DNA of 64,000 nt from positions 1,958,501 to 2,022,500 of the forward strand of contig NZ_JAUSZA010000001.1 of assembly GCF_030817215.1 (NCBI RefSeq), given 5' to 3'. The DNA is from Paenibacillus sp. V4I3 (GTDB lineage Bacteria > Bacillota > Bacilli > Paenibacillales > NBRC-103111). Both the position numbers and the translations under genes were made by a program. Below, piece by piece: positions 1-8,837 of this stretch (positions are counted from its first letter, which is position 1; the number at the start of each line of letters is the position of its first letter). The notes beneath the pieces were generated by a model. The model did not search any database. It had not been told where the DNA came from and worked only from the letters and a program-made list of their open reading frames with translations.

Positions 1-58
1 CCGCTTGCAGCTCCACGTCGTTACCTTAGATAGAAAATTTAAGGAGGAGTAATCGAGC

Positions 59-1741
59 ATGGGTAATTTTAAAAAAGTATTCGTATCTTCCCTAGTGTTA
101 CTAGGTCTTATGGCGGGAGTGACAGCTCTATCAGCAGTCGCGGCTGAGCCTCTGAAGGTCAAATCCGAAACGGATATTGCAGGGGATATTGGTATCCTCC
201 AAGGAGAGGGCAATGGGCTGACGGCTGAATACTTAAACAAGCCTACAACAAGGCTGCAAGCCGCGGTGATGTCCCTAAGATTAAAAGGATTGGAAGCCGA
301 AGCGTTAGCTTTCACCGGAACGGCTAGCTTTATGGATGCTAGCGGCGTTTCCAAAGAGAACCAAGCGATTCTAGGTTATTTGAAAGCGCATCCTAATTTA
401 GGCTGGCAGGGAACCGGCGATGATAAATTCGAACCGCTCGCAGGAATTACAGCGCAGCAGTATTATAAGGTTCTGTTGGAATCGCTAGGTTACATACAAG
501 GTACGGATTTCGAGTACGCGAACGTATTTACTTTTGCCGGGAAAAATGGCTTATCGAAGATTGCTAATGTGAAGCAATTCAAAAACTTACATATCGCTAC
601 AGCAACCATCGAAGCTTTGAAGGTGCCAATCAAAGGAACTGCGAAAACACTAGGTGCCGATTTGACGGATAAAGGTAAAATCAGTGCGACTAAGCTCGAA
701 GTGCTTGGGAACGCAGAACTTAGCTTGAAGCAAAGCGATACGTTGGGTAGTTATCTGACGGACTCCAAAGGCATGACGCTTTACTATTTTACCAAGGACG
801 CAGCAGATGTTAATTCTTGTGTGGGTCAATGTTTGGTTAATTGGCCGATCTTTAACGGCAATAATTTCACGGTTCCTGCGGAATTTAGCGCAGCGGATTT
901 CAAAGTTTTCGTGCGTGCTGACGGCAAAGAACAACTGACCTATAAGGGTTGGCCTTTATACTACTTCGTCAAGGATCAAAAAGCCGGAGATACCACTGGA
1001 GATAACGTTGGTAAGGTCTGGTTCGTTATTAAACCCTCGAACGGCGGCGTGGCGCTAGGCACCAAAACCGATCTAGGCAATTATTTGACAGATGCAAACG
1101 GCATGGCACTTTACTACTATGATAAAGATACGAAGGGTGTTAGCAATTGCTCCGGCAAATGCCTGGAGAAATGGCCATTATTCTACGCATCGAATATTGC
1201 ACCTCCAACGGGAGTTAATTCAGCAGATTTTGGCACTCTCATTCGTGCAGATGGCAAGATGCAAACTACATACAAAGGTTTCCCTCTGTACTATTGGGTG
1301 GATGATAAGAAAATGGGAGACACATTAGGCCAGGATGTTGGTAAAGTCTGGTACATAATTGATCCTGCGAAATTCAGTGGCTCCAAGGCGGCGAATGCAT
1401 CTGTAAAAACAAGTAAATCCGACGCCCTTGGCACGTATTTGGTGGATCAGAACGGCATGGCTTTGTACTTGTTCACAAAAGATAAAGCGGACCCTAACTC
1501 CTGCGTTGGCCAATGTTTGGTTAACTGGCCGATCTTCTATGATGCGAACCTTACGGTTTCCTCAGATCTAACTAGCAGCGATTTCGGTACCCTTACTCGA
1601 AACGATGGCACGAAACAAAGCACGTATAAAGGCTGGCCGCTTTACTACTGGATCAAAGATCACAACCCTGGCGATACGACTGGGCAAAATGTAGGAAAGG
1701 TCTGGTTCGTCCTCGATCCAGCTCAAACCACAGCAAGATAA
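59..1741 (+). CDS. Secreted protein with three COG4315-type repeats
   Basis: Exported protein of 560 residues; molecular function unknown. Residues 1-29 form a signal peptide (basic start, hydrophobic core, AVAA cleavage region). Residues about 35-215 resemble the S-layer-homology-like fold seen in Paenibacillus surface proteins (the stretch QQYYKVLLESLGY is typical). Then come three copies, about 112 residues each (starting near 227, 339 and 458), of the secreted repeat PF03640/COG4315: each begins with YL(T/V)DxxGMxLY, carries a Cys pair (SCVGQC, NCSGKC, SCVGQC) and ends KVW(F/Y)(V/I)(I/L)xP. The start is set by AAGGAGGAG nine bases upstream of ATG. It lies directly before an ECF sigma/anti-sigma pair, suggesting a surface or redox-stress module, but that link is inference. 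Confidence 0.85.
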   Translation: MGNFKKVFVSSLVLLGLMAGVTALSAVAAEPLKVKSETDIAGDIGILQGEGNGLTAEYLNKPTTRLQAAVMSLRLKGLEAEALAFTGTASFMDASGVSKENQAILGYLKAHPNLGWQGTGDDKFEPLAGITAQQYYKVLLESLGYIQGTDFEYANVFTFAGKNGLSKIANVKQFKNLHIATATIEALKVPIKGTAKTLGADLTDKGKISATKLEVLGNAELSLKQSDTLGSYLTDSKGMTLYYFTKDAADVNSCVGQCLVNWPIFNGNNFTVPAEFSAADFKVFVRADGKEQLTYKGWPLYYFVKDQKAGDTTGDNVGKVWFVIKPSNGGVALGTKTDLGNYLTDANGMALYYYDKDTKGVSNCSGKCLEKWPLFYASNIAPPTGVNSADFGTLIRADGKMQTTYKGFPLYYWVDDKKMGDTLGQDVGKVWYIIDPAKFSGSKAANASVKTSKSDALGTYLVDQNGMALYLFTKDKADPNSCVGQCLVNWPIFYDANLTVSSDLTSSDFGTLTRNDGTKQSTYKGWPLYYWIKDHNPGDTTGQNVGKVWFVLDPAQTTAR

Positions 1742-1768
1742 CTTCCTAGTCGACCCTGTAGGTTTATT

Positions 1769-1817
1769 GCGCTCCAACATGCTGGCAGATTCAGCGACGT
1801 TGGGGCGCTATTTTTCT
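1769..1817 (+). terminator. Rho-independent terminator after the secreted-repeat gene
   Basis: GCGCTCCAAC (1769-1778) pairs with GTTGGGGCGC (1799-1808), one G-T pair, followed by a T-rich run. It separates the secreted-protein gene from the sigma factor gene. Confidence 0.75.
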
Positions 1818-1898
1818 ATAAAGCTATTGCCAAGAAGTCTAGCTGGCGATAAGGTAGAAAGATAATAAACTTCATTTCGACTCGGGGTGTACCGAATT

Positions 1899-2465
1899 AT
1901 GCGAAATCGAACAGATGGTGAGCTCATGAAGCTGGTGATGGCTAAGCATCATCCTGCCTTAGAAGAGCTTTACGATCGCTATGCGAAGCTGGTGTATTCA
2001 TTTGCGCTGAAATCCATGAAGGAAGAGCAAGCGGCCAGAGAAATTGTTCAGCTTGTTTTCACACGTCTTTGGACCACAGAAAAGGGCTTTGACGCAGGCA
2101 AAGGTGCATTCGTCAACTGGGTGATCACGGTTACCCGTAATATCACGATCGATTGCTTGCGCAAGAAGCGCAGACTCGATCAAGTGATCCAATTTGAGCC
2201 CAGAGAGTGGGAACATACGCTCATTTCGAGCGATCCTGATCCAGAATCGGTTATGTCACGTAAATGGATAGGAGAGCAAATTCAAGAGGCTTATGTGCAC
2301 TTGTCGGATAGCCAAATTCAATTGATTGACATGATGTACTGGCAGGGCTATTCTTTAAGCGAAATTGCGACTCAAACGAATGAGCCGCTTGGTACGATAA
2401 AAAGCCGTTTGCACCAAGGGTTGAAAATACTTCGGAAGCATCTGACATCACTGAGGGAGGGATGA
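1899..2465 (+). CDS. ECF RNA polymerase sigma factor
   Basis: Sigma-70 family factor of the extracytoplasmic-function type, about 188 residues. Region 2 is recognisable in the first 100 residues (ALEELYDRYAKLVYSFAL, then FVNWVITVTRNITIDCLRKKRR, the -10-binding helix), and region 4 in the last 60 (LIDMMYWQGYSLSEIA, helix-turn-helix GTIKSRLHQGLKILRKHL). Start: an in-frame GTG exists at 1887, but GGGGTG at 1884-1889 lies a normal distance before ATG 1899, so 1899 is preferred. The anti-sigma gene follows after 4 nt, implying co-transcription and translational coupling. The upstream secreted-repeat gene is a possible target. Confidence 0.92.
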   Translation: MRNRTDGELMKLVMAKHHPALEELYDRYAKLVYSFALKSMKEEQAAREIVQLVFTRLWTTEKGFDAGKGAFVNWVITVTRNITIDCLRKKRRLDQVIQFEPREWEHTLISSDPDPESVMSRKWIGEQIQEAYVHLSDSQIQLIDMMYWQGYSLSEIATQTNEPLGTIKSRLHQGLKILRKHLTSLREG

Positions 2466-2469
2466 CGTA

Positions 2470-3195
2470 ATGAAAGAACAGGAGACTGTGGAATGCAGTT
2501 ATCTTGTCAATTATTTGACAGGCGACTGCACAGAGTGGGAACGCGCTGCTTTCGAACGGCATCTGCGAACTTGTGTCACATGCCGGGAAGAATTAAGCGA
2601 GCTGCAGGAGGTCTGGCAGGCACTTCCTTTTGAGATGGAGGAAGTAGAAGTCCCCTCGGATTTGAAACAACAGGTTATGCAGTCTATTGTCCCGACACAA
2701 CTGAAAGCAATCAAGAAAAAGAAGAAGAAACGTTCGTTCAAATGGGTGTATGGCGGAGCTGCTGCCATTATCTTAGGCCTCGTTGTAGGCGTATGGTGGA
2801 ACAATCAACAACCAAAAAACTTTTCAGCCAACCCTTCTTTAAGTCAACCTGCGGAAATCGTGCATACGTTTCAATTGAAATCCGTTGAAAGTACAATGCC
2901 AACAGCCTCTGGCACAGCTTATGTGCTGCAAAATGGCGATATCCACAATGTGGTCATTAATTTGCAAGGTCTTAAGGAAACCAAAGGGGATTGGGCCTAT
3001 CAGGTTTGGTATAACCGAAGCGGGAAGAGATACAATTGCGGGACGCTCCGTGTAGACGAGAAGGGCACTGGTGTGCTGACTTACAGCATCCCTGTGAAGG
3101 TGAAGGATTTCCAAATTGACTCCTTTGGCGTTACGTTAGAACCGGATCCGAATGGTTTGCAGCCGCGCGGGAAGAAGATACTGGGCACTTCGTAG
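2470..3195 (+). CDS. Membrane-anchored anti-sigma factor (RskA-like, zinc-finger type)
   Basis: Binds and silences the sigma factor encoded just upstream (known for the family). The N-terminal cytoplasmic part, residues about 8-60, has the zinc-binding anti-sigma motif H-x3-C-x2-C (HLRTCVTC) with an earlier Cys near residue 9. A lysine-rich stretch (KKKKKKRS) precedes a single transmembrane helix at about residues 95-115 (GGAAAIILGLVVGVWW). The extracytoplasmic part resembles the RskA domain (WAYQVWYNRSGKRYNCGTL; VTLEPDPNG near the end). Its length of 241 residues is usual. Signal release presumably needs regulated proteolysis; no protease gene is adjacent. Confidence 0.88.
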   Translation: MKEQETVECSYLVNYLTGDCTEWERAAFERHLRTCVTCREELSELQEVWQALPFEMEEVEVPSDLKQQVMQSIVPTQLKAIKKKKKKRSFKWVYGGAAAIILGLVVGVWWNNQQPKNFSANPSLSQPAEIVHTFQLKSVESTMPTASGTAYVLQNGDIHNVVINLQGLKETKGDWAYQVWYNRSGKRYNCGTLRVDEKGTGVLTYSIPVKVKDFQIDSFGVTLEPDPNGLQPRGKKILGTS

Positions 3196-3277
3196 CTCAT
3201 ACTACGAATAGGTTAAGGTTAAACTACTAGTTGTGTTTGATCAGAGGTCTGAGCATTTGTAGAGAGGACGGATAGAT

Positions 3278-4246
3278 TTGAACGTAAAAGGTATTCATCA
3301 TGTAACCGCGATGACAGGGGATGCAGCAGCGAATTTCCAGTTCTACACCGAGGTGCTTGGCATGCGGCTTGTTAAGAAAACAGTCAATCAAGATGATACA
3401 ACGGCTTATCATTTATTTTATGGGGATGAAAAGGGGAGTCCGGGAACAGAGCTTACTTTCTTTGATTTTCCAGGAGTTGGGCCTAATGTATTAGGAGTAG
3501 GCAGTATTTCAGGTACATCCCTTCGTGTATCGAATGACGACGCGCTTTCGTATTGGGTAGAGCGATTCAAGGAACATGGTGTAAAGTACTCCCCTGTGGA
3601 GGACTTTGCGGGACGCAAAGTCATTTTTTTCGAGGATCCGGAAGGTCAGCAGCTAGCCATCATTTCCGATGAAAATAATACAGGTGTTAAGGGCGGGAAG
3701 CCATGGGAAAAAAGTCCGGTTCCTGTCTCATACGGTATTACCGGACTAGGCCCAGTGATGCTCACTGTACGGAAGCCGGAATCGACATTGGCAGCGCTTC
3801 GTTTACTAGGCTTCACGGAGAAAGAACGCGTTCCCGCGCTGACTAAAGGACAAGAAGATATCATTGTCATGCAAGTTGGTGAAGGTGGGTCAGGGGCAGA
3901 AGTCCAAGTCGAGCCGCGAAGCGATCTACCGGTTACAAGTCAAGGGAGCGGCGGCGTTCATCATGTTGCTTTCCGTATTGAAGACAAGGAAGAACTGCTG
4001 GCTTGGGTTGAAATCCTTAACAAAGCAGGATTACCTAACTCAGGTTTCGTAGAACGATTTTATTTCCGTTCCTTGTACTTCCGTGAGCCGAATGGTATTC
4101 TGTTTGAGCTAGCGACCGATGGTCCGGGATTTGCTACGGATGAACCCCTTGAGACGCTAGGCGAATCGCTTTCCCTTCCACCATTCTTAGAGAACCAACG
4201 TGCTTCCATTGAAGCAAACTTAAAGTCGCTGCATACGAAACGTTGA
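3278..4246 (+). CDS. Ring-cleaving dioxygenase of the glyoxalase/VOC superfamily (MhqO-like)
   Basis: 322-residue vicinal-oxygen-chelate protein with two tandem glyoxalase-fold halves. The first begins GIHHVTAMTGDAAANFQFYTEVLGMRLV and the second near residue 155 (GLGPVMLTVRKPESTLAALRLLGF), with HHVAFRIED and REPNGILFELATDGPGF supplying the metal His/Glu of the second half. The closest familiar relatives are the MhqO/MhqE hydroquinone and quinone dioxygenases of Bacillus. The start is TTG 3278, with AGAGAGGA upstream. It is monocistronic, followed by a strong hairpin. Substrate not determinable here. Confidence 0.87.
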   Translation: MNVKGIHHVTAMTGDAAANFQFYTEVLGMRLVKKTVNQDDTTAYHLFYGDEKGSPGTELTFFDFPGVGPNVLGVGSISGTSLRVSNDDALSYWVERFKEHGVKYSPVEDFAGRKVIFFEDPEGQQLAIISDENNTGVKGGKPWEKSPVPVSYGITGLGPVMLTVRKPESTLAALRLLGFTEKERVPALTKGQEDIIVMQVGEGGSGAEVQVEPRSDLPVTSQGSGGVHHVAFRIEDKEELLAWVEILNKAGLPNSGFVERFYFRSLYFREPNGILFELATDGPGFATDEPLETLGESLSLPPFLENQRASIEANLKSLHTKR

Positions 4247-4251
4247 TGTCC

Positions 4252-4312
4252 AAAAACGAACATCTCTGCTCTGTGATTCAGTTCACGGATTAGAGATGTT
4301 CGTTTTTATTTT
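4252..4312 (+). terminator. Strong hairpin terminator after the dioxygenase gene
   Basis: A 16-bp perfect inverted repeat (arms 4252-4267 and 4292-4307, core ACGAACATCTCT) followed by a T-rich tail. Confidence 0.85.
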
Positions 4313-4381
4313 ATGATTTGAGTTAAATAGGTTATCATTGATACATATATAACATGAAGATGATGAAGGGATAGATGCCAA

Positions 4382-5431
4382 ATGACGACTGGGGATAAAA
4401 TCAAACTAACCTCTTACTCCACAAAAGGTGGATGCGGATGCAAAATCGGTCCGGGAGATCTTTCTCAAGTAATAAAATCTTTGCCGCCTACAGTTGCCAA
4501 CCCCAATCTTCTCGTTGGGATAGATACTAGCGATGATGCAGGGGTATATAAATTAAGTGAAGAGCTTGCGCTCGTTCAAACCGTAGATTTCTTCACTCCG
4601 ATCGTTGACGATCCCTATTCTTTCGGACAAGTAGCTGCGGCGAATGCCATCAGTGATATTTATGCGATGGGCGGTAAGCCATTAACGGCATTAAACATTG
4701 TCGCTTTTCCGATCAAAACGCTTCCCAAGCAAGTACTTGCCGATATTTTGCGCGGTGCTGGGGATAAAATGCTCGAGGCAGGAATTACACTAGTAGGTGG
4801 TCATTCCATCGATGACAACGAGCCGAAGTTTGGACTCGCTGTTACGGGATTGGTGCACCCAGGGAAAATTCGTACGAATGCAGGATCTAAGCCCGGAGAT
4901 AAATTGATCTTAACGAAGCCGATTGGCGTGGGTATTCTGACGACCTCGATCAAAAAGGATCGATTGAATGAAGAAGAAATAGAGCGAGTCACGCAGGTGA
5001 TGGCAACGCTGAATAAGACGGCGGCGGAAACGATGGAGCCTTATAACGTTCATGCCTGTACAGATGTGACGGGCTTTGGTTTAATGGGACATTCTCTGGA
5101 AATGGCCAAAGGCAGCGGCGTGGGTATTCGCATTACTGCGCAAGATGTACCTGTTCTGCCGCGAGTGCGAGAGCTTGCCGAAGAGGGCTTCGTTCCTGGA
5201 GGCACGAAAAACAACTTTGCTCATGTACAGGAATCGATCACATTTGCTGAATCATTGGATCAAATTAGCCAATGGATTTTATGCGACGCAGTCACCTCAG
5301 GGGGTCTCCTTATCTCTGTTGATGGAGAGCAAGCGGATGAATTGTATCGCAAACTGAAGGATGCAGGCGTAGAAGCGAGCATGATTGGCGAAATTACCGC
5401 AGAACATCCTGGACGCATTGTTGTACTTTAA
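4382..5431 (+). CDS. selD: Selenide, water dikinase (selenophosphate synthetase)
   Basis: Makes selenophosphate from selenide and ATP in the cytoplasm. 349 residues, usual length. The glycine-rich N-terminal catalytic loop reads GGCGCKIG: the first Cys is the usual active-site position (TGC codon, not UGA) and the Lys is the conserved catalytic one. NPNLLVGIDTSDDAGVYKL and the GGHSIDDNEPKFGLAVTGLVHP segment are typical of the AIRS/PurM-like ATP-binding fold. The mnmH gene starts 15 nt downstream, so the selenophosphate very probably feeds tRNA 2-selenouridine synthesis; selA and selB are not seen in this window. Confidence 0.96.
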   Translation: MTTGDKIKLTSYSTKGGCGCKIGPGDLSQVIKSLPPTVANPNLLVGIDTSDDAGVYKLSEELALVQTVDFFTPIVDDPYSFGQVAAANAISDIYAMGGKPLTALNIVAFPIKTLPKQVLADILRGAGDKMLEAGITLVGGHSIDDNEPKFGLAVTGLVHPGKIRTNAGSKPGDKLILTKPIGVGILTTSIKKDRLNEEEIERVTQVMATLNKTAAETMEPYNVHACTDVTGFGLMGHSLEMAKGSGVGIRITAQDVPVLPRVRELAEEGFVPGGTKNNFAHVQESITFAESLDQISQWILCDAVTSGGLLISVDGEQADELYRKLKDAGVEASMIGEITAEHPGRIVVL

Positions 5432-5446
5432 AGGAGCGAAAATCCA

Positions 5447-6478
5447 TTGTTTCAAGACATCACCATCGAAGAACTGCTAACCCTGCAAAATAAAAAAGAG
5501 ATTGTTACGATCGATGTCCGGTCTTCATCTGAATTTGAAGATGGCACATTCCCCGGCAGCTTGAATATTCCCATATTTGAGGATGCAGAGCGTGCCGAGA
5601 TAGGTACTTTATATAAGCAAGTGAGCGTCCAAGCAGCTAAGGAAAGAGGGCTGGAGATCGTTTCTGCGAAGCTGCCCGCTTTTGTGAAGTCTTTCGAGCA
5701 AATCAAGGAACCGAAGGCCGTTTTCTGCTGGCGCGGCGGGATGAGAAGTAAAACAACAGCAACCGTTTTGTCGCTGATGAACATTCGGGTTTACCGCTTG
5801 ACTGGAGGTATTCGTGCCTATCGGAAGTGGGTTGTAAGTACACTAGAACAGCTTAGAGATTTTAAGCCTCCTGCACACGTTATTTTGGGAAATACGGGAA
5901 CGGGAAAAACAGCTATTTTGCGCAGTCTTCTGGAAGAGGGCTATCCTGTCTTGGATTTTGAAGGGATGGCTGGTCACAGAGGCTCCATTTTTGGAGAAAT
6001 TGGACTGAAATCGCATAACCAAAAAACGTTCGAATCATTACTGGTCGGACAACTATTGAAGCTTGAATCAGCGCCTTACGTTTTAATTGAGGGGGAAAGC
6101 AAGCGAATAGGCAAAGTCGTTCTTCCCGAGTTTATCGTTGAAAAAAAAGAAGCCGCCACGCAGATTTTTATCGAAATGCCCATCGAAGAACGTGTTCAGC
6201 ATATTATCGAGGATTATAAACCTTTCGAAAATCAGCCGGATATTTTACATGCGTTTAAGCATATTAAAAATCGCATCCATACACCCATAGCCAAAGAAAT
6301 TGAGACAAATCTTCAAGAACAGCATTATGAGAACGCCGTCAGGCTGCTTCTGATACATTACTACGACCCGCGCTATGAGCATGCGATGAAGCAATATGAA
6401 CAAGACCGAGTCGTTATCAAGGCTGGAAATAGGAAAGAAGCTGTAGAGGCTGTGAAAAACTATTTGTCAAAGCTTTAG
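5447..6478 (+). CDS. mnmH: tRNA 2-selenouridine synthase
   Basis: Replaces sulfur by selenium at the wobble 2-thiouridine of tRNAs, using selenophosphate (known family role). Residues about 8-130 are a rhodanese domain with the active Cys in FCWRGGMRSKT. Residues about 140-300 hold a P-loop domain with Walker A GNTGTGKT. Length 343 is usual. The TTG start at 5447 follows AAAGGAGCG (5430-5438). It forms a two-gene operon with selD and ends in a shared bidirectional hairpin. Confidence 0.95.
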   Translation: MFQDITIEELLTLQNKKEIVTIDVRSSSEFEDGTFPGSLNIPIFEDAERAEIGTLYKQVSVQAAKERGLEIVSAKLPAFVKSFEQIKEPKAVFCWRGGMRSKTTATVLSLMNIRVYRLTGGIRAYRKWVVSTLEQLRDFKPPAHVILGNTGTGKTAILRSLLEEGYPVLDFEGMAGHRGSIFGEIGLKSHNQKTFESLLVGQLLKLESAPYVLIEGESKRIGKVVLPEFIVEKKEAATQIFIEMPIEERVQHIIEDYKPFENQPDILHAFKHIKNRIHTPIAKEIETNLQEQHYENAVRLLLIHYYDPRYEHAMKQYEQDRVVIKAGNRKEAVEAVKNYLSKL

Positions 6479-6500
6479 AATACGGCTATCGCGAAAAAAG

Positions 6501-6533
6501 AAGTGCTAACTGCAATCAGTTAGCACTTTTTTA
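6501..6533. terminator. Bidirectional terminator between mnmH and the LysR gene
   Basis: AAGTGCTAACTG (6501-6512) pairs perfectly with CAGTTAGCACTT (6517-6528) around a CAAT loop, with A and T runs on the two sides. The hairpin includes the last codons and stop of the leftward LysR gene. Confidence 0.85.
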
Positions 6534-7413
6534 TTTGTTTTAAAGTATCATACACATGGGTGGCAGCAGCAGATAGGGGTGTGCTCTTTAATTTAATAAG
6601 ACCCACTTTCCTCGCTGGGATAGGTGTTGTTAACTGAATTTCATACAACGTTTCATCCAAAAGTTCTTGAGTGACAAACTCTCTGATTCCGCAAGCTATA
6701 CCGAAGCCATTTCTAGCAAATTCGATTAGTAAATCAACACTTCCAAGCTCGATCTCTGGCTTCATGGACAGAGCATGCCCTTCAGCAAAATGATCTAAGT
6801 AGGCACGAGTGCTGCTGCCTTTTTCAAGTAGGATAATCGGATACTCGAGCAATTTCTGAAGAGAAACGGGGTTTTCTGCAAGATGCTTGTACGCTTCCCC
6901 TGTCAAGAAACAGTCATGAATGACTATGCTTTCTTGAATTGAGATACTAGGGTCCGAAATAGGGAGATTGACGATACCTAGGTCAATTTTCCCCTCTTTT
7001 AGCAGCGTAATCGTCTCAGTTGTTGTTCTGTTCGTTACTTGTATTTTTACTTTGGGGAACGATTCGTGAAACTGCTTAAGGTGCGGCAAAAGAAAATGTT
7101 TACAGAGCGTATCTCCAGCTCCAATTTTCACCTCTCCGTGAGTCAGTTGATGCATCTCCGTAATCTTTCTTTCACCATTAAGAATAAAATGATAAGCCTG
7201 CTCAATATAGGTGAAAAGCTCGCGCCCCTCCGTTGTTAATGTCACTCCTCGAGATGTGCGGAAAAATAATTGCCCACCCAGTTTAGCCTCCAATTGTTTA
7301 ATCGAATGCGTAACAGCTGGTTGTGTAACAAATAGTTCATCAGCAGCCTTGGACAGACTTCCCGCTTTTGCCGTGATATAGAAGACCTGATATAGTTCCA
7401 AATTGTGAATCAT
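6520..7413 (-). CDS. LysR-family transcriptional regulator
   Basis: 297-residue LTTR. The winged helix-turn-helix is at residues 1-60 (LYQVFYITAKAGSLSKAADELFVTQPAVTHSIKQLE), followed by a periplasmic-binding-like effector domain (from about 90: VKIGAGDTLCKHFLLPHL). The ATG start at 7413 has AGGGAG upstream. It is transcribed away from a purA-like gene across a 126-bp intergenic region rich in palindromes, the standard LTTR arrangement, so the purA-like gene is the probable target. The effector is unknown. Confidence 0.92.
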   Translation of the reverse strand: MIHNLELYQVFYITAKAGSLSKAADELFVTQPAVTHSIKQLEAKLGGQLFFRTSRGVTLTTEGRELFTYIEQAYHFILNGERKITEMHQLTHGEVKIGAGDTLCKHFLLPHLKQFHESFPKVKIQVTNRTTTETITLLKEGKIDLGIVNLPISDPSISIQESIVIHDCFLTGEAYKHLAENPVSLQKLLEYPIILLEKGSSTRAYLDHFAEGHALSMKPEIELGSVDLLIEFARNGFGIACGIREFVTQELLDETLYEIQLTTPIPARKVGLIKLKSTPLSAAATHVYDTLKQIKKC

Positions 7414-7443
7414 AGTACGTTCATCTCCCTAATATCAATACAG

Positions 7444-7490
7444 TTAATATCTAATATTAGTAATATTAATTTTTTTAATATGAATATTAA
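7444..7490. promoter_or_regulatory. Palindrome cluster, probable LysR-type operator
   Basis: Between the divergent LysR and purA-like genes: TTAATAT (7444-7450), the perfect palindrome CTAATATTAG (7451-7460), ATATTAA (7463-7469), and the dyad TTAATAT-GA-ATATTAA (7475-7490). AT-rich T-N11-A-type dyads in this position fit LTTR binding boxes. Binding is inference. Confidence 0.55.
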
Positions 7491-7539
7491 CATTATACTT
7501 AGCTGTAGGGAGTTATTTCAATGGGAGGGTGATCTTAAA

Positions 7540-8817
7540 ATGACGATTACAGCTATTGTGGGAGCGAATTGGGGCGACGAAGGCAAAGGGAAATTAACAG
7601 ATGTGCTTGCCGTTCATTCCCAGTTTGTAGTTAGGTACCAAGGAGGGAGCAATGCAGGGCATACGATTATTAACGACTATGGAAAATTTGCTCTGCATAT
7701 GCTGCCTTCAGGAGTGTTCTATCCTGGAACCACGAACGTAATTGGACCAGGTGTTGCCTTAAATATGAGTAAGCTCCAAAGTGAATTTCAGGAATTAGTG
7801 AAGCGAGGCGTGCCTGAGCCTAAGATATATATTTCTGAACGTGCACAAGTCGTACTTCCTTATCACATTCTTTTCGATGAGTTGGAGGAGGAGCGATTAG
7901 GGGATAGGAAGTTTGGATCCACCAAGCAAGGGATTTCGCCATTCTATGCGGATAAATATGCGAAGCTTGGCATACAAGTGTCCGAATTATTTGATGAAAG
8001 TCATCTAATACAAAAGTTAAATAGAGCATTAGAGTCCAAAAATATACTTCTCACTCATTTATATAAAAAGGCTCCATTGGATGTAGATCAGCTTGTGGAT
8101 GAAGTGCAGAAGCAAGCGGCATTCATTCAGCCATTTGTGTGCAATACGACAACATTGCTGCAAGAAGCATTATCACAAGGGCAAACGGTATTAGTTGAAG
8201 GACAATTAGGAGCGTTAAGAGATCCTGACCATGGTATTTATCCTTATACGACATCTTCATCCACATTGGCTGGATACGCTGCTGTTGGGGCAGGAGTTCC
8301 TCCATATGCTATTAAGAAAGTTGTCGCTGCTACGAAGGCTTATTCAAGCTGTGTCGGCGAAGGGCCATTTGTATCAGAAATTCACGCCGAGGCCGCTCAT
8401 GAGTTACGCACGCGTGGCGGGGATGCGGGAGAATTCGGTGCAACAACCGGCAGGCCAAGGCGCGTAGGATGGTTCGATGCCGTTGCGACTAAGTATGGCT
8501 GTCAACTACAGGGTGCAACCGAGGTTGCCCTAACTAATCTAGATGTACTGGGCTATCTGGAGGAGATTCCAATATGTAACGCTTATCGTATTCAAAATGA
8601 GATTAGCATGGATTTCCCGCATACCTCACAATTACAGCAAGCAGAGCCAGTCTACGAAAAGCTGCCGGGTTGGAAGTGTGATATTTCACATATTCGTACC
8701 TTTAACGATCTCCCTATTGAAGCTCAAAATTATGTGCTTTACATTGAAAAAGTGATAGGTGTACCCGTACGTTGGGTCTCCATAGGGCCGAAACGCGAAC
8801 AAATTATTGAGAGATAA
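7540..8817 (+). CDS. Adenylosuccinate synthetase, divergent PurA-type paralog
   Basis: Ligates IMP and aspartate with GTP to adenylosuccinate if it keeps the family activity. 425 residues from ATG 7540 (GGGAGGG upstream); the longer open frame back to 7405 runs through the operator region and is rejected. Conserved: NWGDEGKGKLTD with the catalytic Asp, GGSNAGHT with the catalytic His, VGEGPF, TTGRPRRVGWFD near residue 300. Divergent: STKQGISPFYADKYAKLGI where standard PurA has a TTKRGIGPAY-type segment, and TTSSSTLAGYAAVGAGVPP for the usual SSN..AGG segment. Controlled probably by the divergent LysR gene rather than PurR, which suggests a specialised or substrate-shifted role. Confidence 0.85.
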   Translation: MTITAIVGANWGDEGKGKLTDVLAVHSQFVVRYQGGSNAGHTIINDYGKFALHMLPSGVFYPGTTNVIGPGVALNMSKLQSEFQELVKRGVPEPKIYISERAQVVLPYHILFDELEEERLGDRKFGSTKQGISPFYADKYAKLGIQVSELFDESHLIQKLNRALESKNILLTHLYKKAPLDVDQLVDEVQKQAAFIQPFVCNTTTLLQEALSQGQTVLVEGQLGALRDPDHGIYPYTTSSSTLAGYAAVGAGVPPYAIKKVVAATKAYSSCVGEGPFVSEIHAEAAHELRTRGGDAGEFGATTGRPRRVGWFDAVATKYGCQLQGATEVALTNLDVLGYLEEIPICNAYRIQNEISMDFPHTSQLQQAEPVYEKLPGWKCDISHIRTFNDLPIEAQNYVLYIEKVIGVPVRWVSIGPKREQIIER

Positions 8818-8837
8818 CTAGCGTTAAGTAATAGCAA

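Noticed and set aside
4382..5431. Selenocysteine in SelD
   Set aside because: The active-site codon is TGC, not TGA.
7405..7539. N-terminal extension of the purA-like gene
   Set aside because: The added residues run through the palindrome cluster and a Shine-Dalgarno site and do not resemble PurA.
7540..8817. PurZ-type 2-aminoadenylosuccinate synthetase
   Set aside because: The catalytic Asp in NWGDEGKGK and the usual His are present; PurZ replaces the Asp.
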